Shown here: positions 1 through 7,507 of the stretch, piece by piece
Position numbering within the stretch: position 1 is the first letter of the stretch
Layout of the letters: each line of letters starts with the position of its first letter
NCBI GenBank assembly: GCA_030123625.1
Contig: CP126121.1
Span: forward strand, 2,830,179 to 2,894,178
Direction: 5' to 3'
Source: Nitrospira sp.
Lineage (GTDB): Bacteria; Nitrospirota; Nitrospiria; Nitrospirales; Nitrospiraceae
Length of the DNA: 64,000 nucleotides
The notes under the pieces: model-generated
Told to the model about the DNA's origin: nothing
Seen by the model: the letters and a program-made list of their open reading frames with translations, nothing else
Databases searched by the model: none
Position numbers and translations under genes: made by a program

Positions 1-252
1 GAGCCAGGCAGGTGCTGACTATATAGCTATTTGAGAGACACCACACTAGCGTCGTCATGGGGGTAAGCCCTCCTTCAGTGGAGAATGGGTTGTCTGAGCA
101 ACAACCAGCTTACACCCTTCGTCTTTTACACAGAGAAGATTACATCACCCGCCTGCGGTTTGCGGTTGACAGTGAGGAGGCGTCACCGTAGGGTATTTCT
201 GGTTAGACTGTCTACCATGCGAAGAATCTCCTCACCAAGACTCTCGCCAACG

Positions 253-558
253 ATGACCGATGCCGATCGACGTCTTGACCGGTATATGGCTGTGCTGCGA
301 CGGCAATTACCGGGGCTCCGGAGGAAATATCATGTCCTTGCGCTCGGTGTATTCGGCTCGCACGTCCATGGCACTTCGCGACCGGGGAGTGACCTAGATC
401 TGCTCGTTGAGTTTACCCAGGTACCAACCCTCTTTGAGTTTGTCGAACTGGAGCATCGATTGACGCGGCTGCTGGGCGTCAAGGTGGATCTCGTGATGAG
501 GGATACGCTCAAGCCCTTGATCGGCCGACAGATCCTCAAAGAGGTCGTGGGCCTGTGA
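253..558 (+). CDS. mntA: MntA-type minimal nucleotidyltransferase antitoxin
   Basis: Minimal nucleotidyltransferase domain: GSHVHGTSRPGSDLDLLVEF carries the GSxxxG...SDxDLLV signature with the paired catalytic Asp residues. In the known type VII modules MntA adds AMP units to a tyrosine of HepT and so neutralises it. The open frame extends upstream to 85, but the ATG at 253 gives about 101 aa, the usual size; no strong ribosome site separates it from an ATG at 217. The stop overlaps the next start by 4 bp (GTGA), so the two are translationally coupled. Family assignment is strong; activity is inferred. Confidence 0.85.
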   Translation: MTDADRRLDRYMAVLRRQLPGLRRKYHVLALGVFGSHVHGTSRPGSDLDLLVEFTQVPTLFEFVELEHRLTRLLGVKVDLVMRDTLKPLIGRQILKEVVGL

Positions 559-917
559 CCGTGAAGCGAGAGTACCTCGACTATGTGGCGGATATTCAGG
601 AAGCGGTGAGCAGCATCCTCGTGTTTACGGACAGCATGACATGGGAGCAATTCGCGGCGGACCGAAAGACACAGTATGCGGTCGTGCGGGCGTTCGAAAT
701 TCTCGGTGAAGCAGCTAAGAAGGTCCCCATGTCGGTCCGGAAACGGCATGCCGGAGTCCCGTGGAAACAAATGGCCGGTATGCGTGACAAGCTTATTCAT
801 GAGTATTTTGGCGTGAACTATCAAGTGCTCTGGAAGACGGTTCAGACGGATATCCCCTCATTGCAACCACGTATTGCCAAGGCCTTGGAGCAAGAGTCGA
901 AGAAAGCCCGTCGATGA
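555..917 (+). CDS. hepT: HepT-like (DUF86) ribonuclease toxin
   Basis: All-helical HEPN protein of 120 aa, starting at GTG 555 inside the end of the nucleotidyltransferase gene. The HEPN catalytic motif Rx4HxY is intact as RDKLIHEY near residue 77, so the toxin is probably an active RNase. The fragment EILGEAAKKVP upstream of the motif is typical of DUF86 proteins. Together with the preceding gene it forms a two-gene HepT/MntA toxin-antitoxin operon. The gene ends 225 bp before the convergent Uma2-type gene. Confidence 0.88.
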   Translation: MTVKREYLDYVADIQEAVSSILVFTDSMTWEQFAADRKTQYAVVRAFEILGEAAKKVPMSVRKRHAGVPWKQMAGMRDKLIHEYFGVNYQVLWKTVQTDIPSLQPRIAKALEQESKKARR

Positions 918-1142
918 GCATGGTGCTCTCTTTCAATCGTTCCCATTCTTACTCTCGCAGCACAATAGATCGAAGCGTCGCTTGGAATAATGCGGTTACC
1001 CCATGGCCCGCGCCGGATGCGAGCCTCGTGCGTTGGCGATGTCACGTGGTCGTGCGCTCAGCACGACAAACTCTCATCAGATGATCCGCGTCCACTGGGC
1101 CGACGCCCATACTGTTCTGTTCCAGAATCTGCTAGAGGAGTG

Positions 1143-1691
1143 TTACTTCAGAAGAGAGTCCAGGTTGAGAACCAAACCAGGTAAGAGGCGGGACGAACAT
1201 TGAGCTGGACGCGTCGCTCGGCATACTTCCACATAAGGCCCACCCTTCAAGACGAGCATCTCCAGCGTGTTGCTGTCGGGATCGACCATCCAGTACTCCT
1301 GCACGCCGAAGCGCTCATAGCGCTTGCGCTTTAATTCGCGATCGCGTGCGGCCGTGCTGGGGGACAACACCTCGAGAATCATATCGGGTGGACCTTGAAC
1401 ATTGTTCTCCGTGATGGCGGCGCGACTGTTATTGAGCACCAGAAGGAGATCGGGCTCGACGATATCCGTATCACTGAGCACCACGTCATAGGGCGCAGTG
1501 AACACCGTTCCAATGGGGTGAGTTTCGAGATATGTCATTATGTGGTGGAGGAACCGACCGACGATCAACTGGTGTCGAGTCACGGGAGAAGGAGTCACGA
1601 ACAGATCACCGTCGAGAATTTCATACTGCTTCCCGTCGTCCGGCAGGAGCCTATAATCATGATAAGTCAGTTTTGTCGTGGCCAGATTCAT
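1143..1691 (-). CDS. Uma2 family (DUF820) PD-(D/E)XK endonuclease-like protein
   Basis: A 182-aa protein with the Uma2 layout: N-terminal YHDYRLLPDDGKQYEILDGD, core VEPDLLLV and MILEVLSPSTAARDRELKRK, then YERFGVQEYWMVDPDSN. The Asp of EPDLL, the Glu of LEVLS and the following Lys match the PD-(D/E)XK nuclease core. Uma2 proteins are abundant in cyanobacteria and some other phyla; their biological role is unsettled. The gene stands alone between two toxin-antitoxin-like loci and converges with hepT. Family call is firm; function is not known. Confidence 0.85.
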   Translation of the reverse strand: MNLATTKLTYHDYRLLPDDGKQYEILDGDLFVTPSPVTRHQLIVGRFLHHIMTYLETHPIGTVFTAPYDVVLSDTDIVEPDLLLVLNNSRAAITENNVQGPPDMILEVLSPSTAARDRELKRKRYERFGVQEYWMVDPDSNTLEMLVLKGGPYVEVCRATRPAQCSSRLLPGLVLNLDSLLK

Positions 1692-1871
1692 CCTGGTTCC
1701 CCTGCATCGATTTCACAATACTGAAAAGGCCTATCTGAGTCAACGAGAGAACTGGATATGGAAAGATCTTCGGCTTGGCGAACTGCGCGGCTGCGGCGGC
1801 GATCCATTGAATGTCGTTGGTCAAAATACTCCCGCGCCCGGTGTGTGGTGCCTCCTTCTACTCAGGTGATG

Positions 1872-2069
1872 TCAGTGTTGCGACGGATCGAACGTAAATT
1901 GAAACGGCCCAGCGACGGGGCGGTCTTCAAGCTGTGTCAGTTTCGTCTGACCCTTGGGTAACACGTAGACTTTGGCAATGTGATGCGGCGGAGCGTTCGG
2001 ACCCTGAGCAGTGACGATGGCCACATTCGGCGCGAGTTGCTTGATGGCCTTGAAGTTTTTACCTCGCTG
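1872..2069 (-). pseudogene. Decayed C-terminal fragment of an unknown gene
   Basis: In the 1692-2142 gap the minus strand holds a 65-codon open stretch, from just after a TGA at about 2071 to a TGA at 1872-1874, without a usable start codon. Its translation looks protein-like (for example APNVAIVTAQGPNAPPHHI and VYVLPKGQTKLTQLEDRPV). This suggests the tail of a lost gene. I do not recognise the family, and nothing else convincing is in this gap. Confidence 0.35.
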
Positions 2070-2142
2070 TCAGGAGCCAGCTCCAAGACTGATTGAGCCT
2101 TCTCTCGTTTTTTCACCATGTTCTGCTATGATACGCCCTATT

Positions 2143-2472
2143 ATGAGCAGCCCGATCGTACATCCTGCACCGTTACTGTTGCCGGCCTACACCGGCTGTA
2201 CTTCTCTCGAAGAGGCGCTGGTCCATCCGCGACATCGGACTCTGTTATGGCTTGAGGTATTGTTCAATGATCGGTTGGATGAGACCGCTTTGTTGCAACA
2301 TCCAAATGGAAGGGAGGCCTATGACCTGGCATGTCGATGGTACACCCAATTTCGCAGTTTGATTCAGTTCATCGCTCCGCGATCTCCGCTACCGGCCCAT
2401 GACGGCCCCATCGACTTTCGGCAGTATCGTACGTTCGTCGAGGCCCTCTATTTTGTCAGCCCTGACGCTTGA
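2143..2472 (+). CDS. Hypothetical protein, overlaps a nucleotidyltransferase-like gene
   Basis: A 109-aa soluble protein starting at ATG 2143 (MSSPIVHPAPLLLPAY). No signal peptide, membrane segment or known motif is seen; the middle is rich in Leu, Arg and aromatic residues (HRTLLWLEVLFNDRLDE). Its 3' end overlaps by 20 bp the probable TTG start of the downstream nucleotidyltransferase-like gene, so the two were probably co-translated. That arrangement resembles toxin-antitoxin or nucleotidyltransferase/partner modules, but the function is unknown. Confidence 0.6.
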   Translation: MSSPIVHPAPLLLPAYTGCTSLEEALVHPRHRTLLWLEVLFNDRLDETALLQHPNGREAYDLACRWYTQFRSLIQFIAPRSPLPAHDGPIDFRQYRTFVEALYFVSPDA

Positions 2473-2940
2473 CCATATCCTCACCCTGTTCGAAGAGTAC
2501 GTCCGCCAGACCGGGCAACGTTTGAATGTGCTGTTGATCGGAAGACTGGCGCTGTACGCCTATGGCTCGTCCGAAGCTCGAACTGATGATGTGGATGCCG
2601 AGCTTGCACAGATGGTGTGCCGTCCAATCTCAGCGAAAATATTTCCGGCTGGTCGATCGTGTCACTGTCTCCCGGTTATCGGGATCGTGCCAAGGTCCTG
2701 CATGAGCGGGAGAATCTTCGAGTTGCGGTCCTGGAACCTACCGATTTTATTGTCAGTAAACTTCGCCGAGGGACTGAACAAGATTTTTCGGATGCGGAAT
2801 TTGTCGCGCAGCGCTATGGCGTGACTCCTCAGGCCGTTCAGGCTGCCGCCGATGCAGCGGTTGCTGCTTCACCGAAAGACACGGCGCTGTTTGTCTTTCG
2901 CAAAGCCGTTGCACTCTTTATCCGGCGGATGACGCAGTAG
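2453..2940 (+). pseudogene. Frameshifted nucleotidyltransferase-like gene (DUF6036-like)
   Basis: Two overlapping frames together make one protein. Frame one, from TTG 2453, reads LTLDHILTLFEEYVRQTGQR, then NVLLIGRLALYAYGSSEART and DDVDAEL, which resembles the nucleotide-binding start of DUF6036 nucleotidyltransferases (G-hydrophobic-A, then D-D-V-D). Around 2600-2620 the coding sense switches to the other frame, VPSNLSENISGW... to RKAVALFIRRMTQ, ending at 2940. The tail ALEPTDFIVSKL-like segment (here VLEPTDFIVSKLRRG) fits the same family. The gene is therefore broken by a single frameshift, or the raw sequence has an indel. Confidence 0.65.
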
Positions 2941-3140
2941 GCCTGAGTCATGGACAAGGTTCGAAACATCGTAATGGTTGAGTCCTCGAGCGATGTAAAA
3001 GCTGACTGATTCCTCTTTTCCTGGCGCTTTGCCGGTACAGCGGTATCACTCATTCCAATCGACCGGGCTTCACGCATTCCACGAATACACATCTGGCCGA
3101 TTCCTCCAGAGAGCCCAAGGTGAGGCATCTCAACGGGAGT

Positions 3141-3689
3141 TTAGGAGGGTGACACCCCCGTGAGGAGAAAGTAACCGGTATTATAGAAAACATGCAGAAC
3201 GATGGAGGGATACACGGATCCAAAGCGATCTCGTACGAGGTCGAAACAGAGGGAAGGAATGAACACGAGCAAGGACCACGAGATGGAATGGCTGGCCAGA
3301 TGGGCCAATGTGAATAAGAGAGATGTCAATAGATTTGCGAGGGATAGACCAATCCATGTCTGCTGCTTCGCCATGGATTGCAGAACATACCCCTGAATGA
3401 TGCCACGGAACAGCAATTCTTCGAACAGGGGTTGCCAGAGGGCGACGGAGAGAAAAGCCGAGAACAACATGGCATGCCGAGGCAGTGGTTGAAATGTAAA
3501 GAACGCGATCATGGAAAGCCATGTCATCGGGCCAAGAGCCAATAAGAGGAGGAATACAGAATCCCGATAAAAGGGACGATTATATTGAAGGCCCAATAAT
3601 GGCCGTATTTGTGCTGGGCGTTGGAGTAGAGGGCGTACACCCGAGGAAACGTCCTGAGTCCCGACTCGCATTCCGAAACTCAGTCTCAT
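3141..3689 (-). CDS. CPBP-family glutamic-type intramembrane protease (MrtJ-like)
   Basis: Membrane protein of 182 aa with all three CPBP (CAAX protease) motifs: EELLFRG (EExxxR), FTLAH (FxxxH) and HVFYN (HxxxN), set among about four or five hydrophobic segments. The start is placed at ATG 3689, because its ATGA overlaps the TGA of the subtilase gene, indicating tight translational coupling. CPBP enzymes of the MrtJ type are the processing proteases for JDVT-CTERM C-terminal sorting tails, and the neighbour ends in such a tail. The general family is certain; the MrtJ role is inferred from context. An alternative is a plain CAAX-like protease of unrelated role. Confidence 0.85.
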   Translation of the reverse strand: MRLSFGMRVGTQDVSSGVRPLLQRPAQIRPLLGLQYNRPFYRDSVFLLLLALGPMTWLSMIAFFTFQPLPRHAMLFSAFLSVALWQPLFEELLFRGIIQGYVLQSMAKQQTWIGLSLANLLTSLLFTLAHLASHSISWSLLVFIPSLCFDLVRDRFGSVYPSIVLHVFYNTGYFLLTGVSPS

Positions 3690-5989
3690 CGGCGTCTGGC
3701 CCTCCACAACAAGACAACCAGAGACATGAGGAGCATGGCCGGTAGCAACATGTCTCCAGTTGCGCCGGGGGCGAGAGTGCAGCCACCACCTCCGGCGTCA
3801 TTGCCGGGAACCGGCGAAGGTGGCGCGATATTGAAGGTTGCGGTGACAGTCGCATTGTGGGTGAGCGAGCAGGAATCAGCTCCACGGCACTCTCCACTCC
3901 ACCCTACGAAGGCCGACCCAGGATCAGGTGCTGCGGCGAGGGTAACAGTGCTACCTTGGGGAAACTGTCCATTGCATGTCGCTCCGCAGTCAATTCCGGC
4001 AGAGTCGGATGTCACCGTGCCGGTGCCGGCCCCTGCTTTGCCGACGGTGACAGTGAAATTTGTCACCACGCTGGCCAACGCGGCTCGGGCATTGATCCGA
4101 CCACCGGTCGACACTTTTCCTCCCAAGGACGCCTTCCGATCCACTGTGTTGAGGATTGCGTTCCTAAGTTGGGATACGGTGAGATTGGGATTGACCGAGA
4201 GCAGCAAGCCGGCGAGTCCCGCCACATGAGGAGCGGCCATCGAAGTGCCCAGAAGAAACTGGTAGTCCGTCGTTCCCGACGGCTGACCCGCCACACAGGC
4301 GACGCGGACGTCGTCCACATACACGCCGTCGAAAACCAGACTCTCATCCGATATGAATCGAAAGCGAAACCGTGAACCAGCCACACCATCCGCGACGTCC
4401 CCCCAGGTGAAGGGCACAAATTGAGCGTCGCTACTTTCCGTAACCTCACGAGTGGGCTGCCAACTGGTTCCGCTGTTTCTCGATGTTTCAACCAAAAGTT
4501 TGTCTATATTCTGATCGGTTTGCAGGCGAACGCGGCTGTCAAGTCGGCACCCCCTTTGTCCCCCCGTCGTGAACACCGGTCCCATCGCGAATGAATCGGT
4601 GTTGTTCTGATAGCTTCCGGTCGGACTGTCGGTCAGGCTGTTCGGTGGGCTGAATGATGTGGAATTGGTGAATCCCCAGGTACTATTGGTTCCTCCGAAG
4701 ACATATCCGAGTCCGGTTGGGTTGGAGTCAAAATTATTGAGGAGCACATGTGTGACGTTCGACGTGGGCTTCGTGCTGTTGATGCTGACCCCCGGCGCGG
4801 CCACCTGGACGGTCGCGGAACCGAAATTAGAGAAGCTCGCCAATTGATCATTCTCGTCCGTGGCTGCTACCGCGATCACGTTTGCGAGAGCGGCCTTCTG
4901 CTGCCCGCTACACAGAGAGGAGGCACTGAAATTTGCGGGGAAGCTGGGTATGTCGTCGTTATCCGATTCTGCGTTTCCTGCCGCTGCAACAAACAGGACG
5001 CCCGCCCCATTTGCGGCACTCACCGCATCATAGAGAGTCAGGCTACAGTCAGGTCCGGCAAAGCTCGCGTTGATTACGCGTGCACCTTTGGTGACGGCAT
5101 AGTGGATCGCGCTGACAATCGCGGTGGTGGATAATGATCGATCCACCCCGCCGGCTTTCAGAGCCATCAATCTTGCGGTCCACATGACTCCTGTGATTCC
5201 GGTTCCATTGTTCCCGGCTCCAGCGATGGTTCCCGCGACATGAGTCCCATGCCCCGGATTACCACCGGAATTGAGATCGATCGGGTCCATCGGCTCACTG
5301 TCGTCCATGTGAAAGTCCCATCCATGCACATCGTCTACCAGTCCATTTCCATCGTCATCAACGCCGTTCCCGGCTATCTCTCCCGGATTCGTCCAGATAT
5401 TGGGTGCGAGATCCGGATGGTCATAGGCAATACCTGTGTCAATGACGGCGACAGTCACGTTGGGACTTCCCGTGCTGATATCCCAGGCTTCCGGCGCATC
5501 GATGTCGGCATCGGCTGTTCCCGCCGTACCATTCACCGCTTGACCGATGTTATGGAGTCCCCATAACGAGCCGAACTGCGCATCGCTGGGAATGGTTGTG
5601 AGCCAGAAGAGATAGTTTGGTTCGGCATATTCAACGGCAGGATTACTTCGGTACTTCAACAGCGCTTCGTCGATCGACAAGGCGCCTTCCAATTTGTACT
5701 GATGAATCACTCCGGCGTTCACCGATAGTGCTCTCAGTTCTTTGGCACCCGCAACGGCATTCAGAGACTGGATTCCTGACGAGGCCGCCTCATCCCTGAA
5801 CTTGACGAGCACCTCTCCTGGTACATACTTGGCCGGGTGGCGAACGTCCCGTGATAACGCCGTCATCCCGCCGGATGCCTGTTTCTGCCCCGCATGAACC
5901 AAGCGGTCTCCCGTCAGAAGTCCCGACAAGGCGACCACGACGGCTGCTATTCCTGAGATCGTCCAGCCGCAACAGAGCACAATTCTCAT
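3686..5989 (-). CDS. Subtilisin-like S8 serine protease with InlB-type repeat and CTERM sorting tail
   Basis: A 767-aa exported protease. Signal peptide at residues 1-33 (MRIVLCCGWTISGIAAVVVA), inhibitor-I9-like prodomain about 52-130 ending VEYAEPNY, then the S8 triad: Asp184 (AVIDTG), His247 (GHGTHVAGT) and Ser583 (GTSMAAPHVAG), with oxyanion Asn339. About 150 residues (410-570) of beta-sandwich-like sequence are inserted between Asn339 and the catalytic Ser. A Cys-containing repeat (646-721, WSGEC...CSLTHNATVTATF) follows, then linker, GGGGCTL at 733-739, a hydrophobic helix and RARRR. That tail matches Gly-Gly-Cys CTERM sorting signals. The start at 5989 gives a clear signal peptide; a longer frame exists. 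Confidence 0.9.
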   Translation of the reverse strand: MRIVLCCGWTISGIAAVVVALSGLLTGDRLVHAGQKQASGGMTALSRDVRHPAKYVPGEVLVKFRDEAASSGIQSLNAVAGAKELRALSVNAGVIHQYKLEGALSIDEALLKYRSNPAVEYAEPNYLFWLTTIPSDAQFGSLWGLHNIGQAVNGTAGTADADIDAPEAWDISTGSPNVTVAVIDTGIAYDHPDLAPNIWTNPGEIAGNGVDDDGNGLVDDVHGWDFHMDDSEPMDPIDLNSGGNPGHGTHVAGTIAGAGNNGTGITGVMWTARLMALKAGGVDRSLSTTAIVSAIHYAVTKGARVINASFAGPDCSLTLYDAVSAANGAGVLFVAAAGNAESDNDDIPSFPANFSASSLCSGQQKAALANVIAVAATDENDQLASFSNFGSATVQVAAPGVSINSTKPTSNVTHVLLNNFDSNPTGLGYVFGGTNSTWGFTNSTSFSPPNSLTDSPTGSYQNNTDSFAMGPVFTTGGQRGCRLDSRVRLQTDQNIDKLLVETSRNSGTSWQPTREVTESSDAQFVPFTWGDVADGVAGSRFRFRFISDESLVFDGVYVDDVRVACVAGQPSGTTDYQFLLGTSMAAPHVAGLAGLLLSVNPNLTVSQLRNAILNTVDRKASLGGKVSTGGRINARAALASVVTNFTVTVGKAGAGTGTVTSDSAGIDCGATCNGQFPQGSTVTLAAAPDPGSAFVGWSGECRGADSCSLTHNATVTATFNIAPPSPVPGNDAGGGGCTLAPGATGDMLLPAMLLMSLVVLLWRARRR

Positions 5990-5993
5990 CACA

Positions 5994-6353
5994 CTACTTC
6001 TGCGATTCGTACCGATAATTGGGCTCTGCATACTCGACCTCCGGATGTGAAATGAGCTGGGTGATCGCAGATTCAACCGGCCGATCGTCCAAGATTCGGA
6101 CGTGATAGAGGCGTCCCTCTTGAATTTCAGCGATCATGGCGACCCTGTTCTCCTTCAGGATGGACGCGATCCTGTCTTTCGAAATCCCGTCCTTGAACTT
6201 GACCAACATTTCATGTGGGATGAATCGTGGTGCCGGAGATTTCATAGGGTATTCACATGTAAGGGTCGTTGTCGCATTCCGATTCCTTGCGTCACAGGAT
6301 GTAGAGAACCAGAGAGCCGGCACACAGATCATGACTATGGCAAATTGTGTCAT
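5994..6353 (-). CDS. Stand-alone subtilase prodomain / I9-like inhibitor, exported
   Basis: A 119-aa protein: hydrophobic leader ending STSCDARN, possibly lipid-anchored at Cys20 though the lipobox is poor, followed by a complete subtilase prodomain-like fold. The core IPHEMLVKFKDGISKDRIAS through ISHPEVEYAEPNYRYESQK aligns by eye with the prodomain of the downstream protease (VPGEVLVKFRD ... NPAVEYAEPNY). It stops 4 bp before the protease start, so they are co-transcribed. Prodomain-like proteins act as chaperones or inhibitors of subtilases; that role is inferred. ATG 6353 is preferred over an in-frame TTG at 6434. Confidence 0.75.
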   Translation of the reverse strand: MTQFAIVMICVPALWFSTSCDARNRNATTTLTCEYPMKSPAPRFIPHEMLVKFKDGISKDRIASILKENRVAMIAEIQEGRLYHVRILDDRPVESAITQLISHPEVEYAEPNYRYESQK

Positions 6354-6561
6354 CCCATGAGATAGAGCGGGCAAATGAATCACACGTCCTCTTCCTGAAA
6401 CACCCTGAACACTCTTCTCATGTGATTGAGGCAACTACATGTAGTGGAGATGGTGTGACAATACCTTTAATGGTGCGTTACATCTCTACCGGGTTTTTGT
6501 ACGTTACTTGACGATAGGTTGAGTTGGCTATGTATGGTGGCGAACGCTGCTCTTCCGACCA

Positions 6562-7080
6562 TCAGTCCTTCCTCGTAGACGGCCGTTCCACTTTTTGATG
6601 CACCCATCTGGTGGGTATGGCCGAGGTGGAGATGAAGGCTTGGCCGAAGCCGAGCACAAAGTGAGCGTCTTCCAGCCGCAATTCCCAGAGAGCAAAATCA
6701 CCAAAGCCAAATATCATCTCCGCTTGGGGAAACCGCGACAGATATCGTTCCTTGAGCTCGCCATACGACGGTGTGTCGGGTGAAAGCAGTGCCGCGTGGC
6801 CCTGAAGATTGATCCTTCTTAACGCGAGAGGATTTTTCCCCGGTCCATCCGGTTCGGCGATGAACAGCGACACGTGAGGATCAGCCAGCAGATGCTGCGT
6901 ATGGAGCGCCAGTCGGCTGAGATGGAGATAAACTCGCGTCCAGTCAAGTCCAGATACATAGGGCACATGTGATCCAAACGGCCGTCCATTTCGCATCGTG
7001 AGCAGCACGGCTGTGCGAACATCTTGCACCAGTGCCGACCATGCCTGTTGTACGTCCTGACTCGTCAATGCTTGAGCCAT
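6562..7080 (-). CDS. Pyridoxamine 5'-phosphate oxidase-fold (HugZ-like) protein
   Basis: A 172-aa split-barrel protein: VRTAVLLTMRNGRPFGSHVP, LHLSRLALHTQHLLADPHVS, then INLQGHAALLSPD and ERYLSRFPQAEMIFGFGDFA. This pattern (GxPxxSxVPY, shed H-T-x-NL stretch, RYxxxFP, FxFG) is typical of PNPOx-like flavin- or haem-binding proteins of the HugZ type, which oxidise or store haem or F420/FMN substrates. No neighbour suggests the substrate. It is probably monocistronic. Confidence 0.82.
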   Translation of the reverse strand: MAQALTSQDVQQAWSALVQDVRTAVLLTMRNGRPFGSHVPYVSGLDWTRVYLHLSRLALHTQHLLADPHVSLFIAEPDGPGKNPLALRRINLQGHAALLSPDTPSYGELKERYLSRFPQAEMIFGFGDFALWELRLEDAHFVLGFGQAFISTSAIPTRWVHQKVERPSTRKD

Positions 7081-7507
7081 TGCTCACCTTTCAAAAATTG
7101 AAGAGAGAGCACCCTGCACGTTACGATTTCAAACGTCAAGAGGATGCCCTCGTGTTTTGTCTACCATCATTGCTTGAATGACGGCGACACATTAGTTTTC
7201 TTGACTGATTCATCATTGAAGCCTATCGTACACAGGTGGGAGGAGTTAACGCCCCGAGGGAATATGGTTCATCAGGGGATCGAGCGTGAGGATGGTGTGC
7301 AAGCCCAGCTTGTACTGGGAAGCCTAAAGTCCTCCCAAGATCTCCGCCGTACCTAATCGTCCTCGGTTAGGTGCGTGCTCCTCCCACCTTTACTCATCCT
7401 TCCATCACACCACTTCGAGAACCTTTTCTGGTTCCCATTGTTTCCGTGAAAGTTTTATGGTACCAACAGTGCACGTTTGTTTCATGAGAGGGTGCATGAG
7501 AGGGTGA
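7081..7507. other. Intergenic region, no gene seen
   Basis: Short open frames here lack a ribosome site or family resemblance. The region probably contains the promoters of the divergent oxidase-like gene and the topoisomerase VI operon. I cannot identify specific sites. Confidence 0.5.

Noticed and set aside
1-252. Possible N-terminal extension of the MntA-like gene from 85
   Set aside because: The extension adds about 56 residues not seen in MntA proteins; the standard length starts near 253.
330-824. Minus-strand 164-codon frame over mntA/hepT
   Set aside because: It is antisense to two genes with clear motifs and has no recognisable content.
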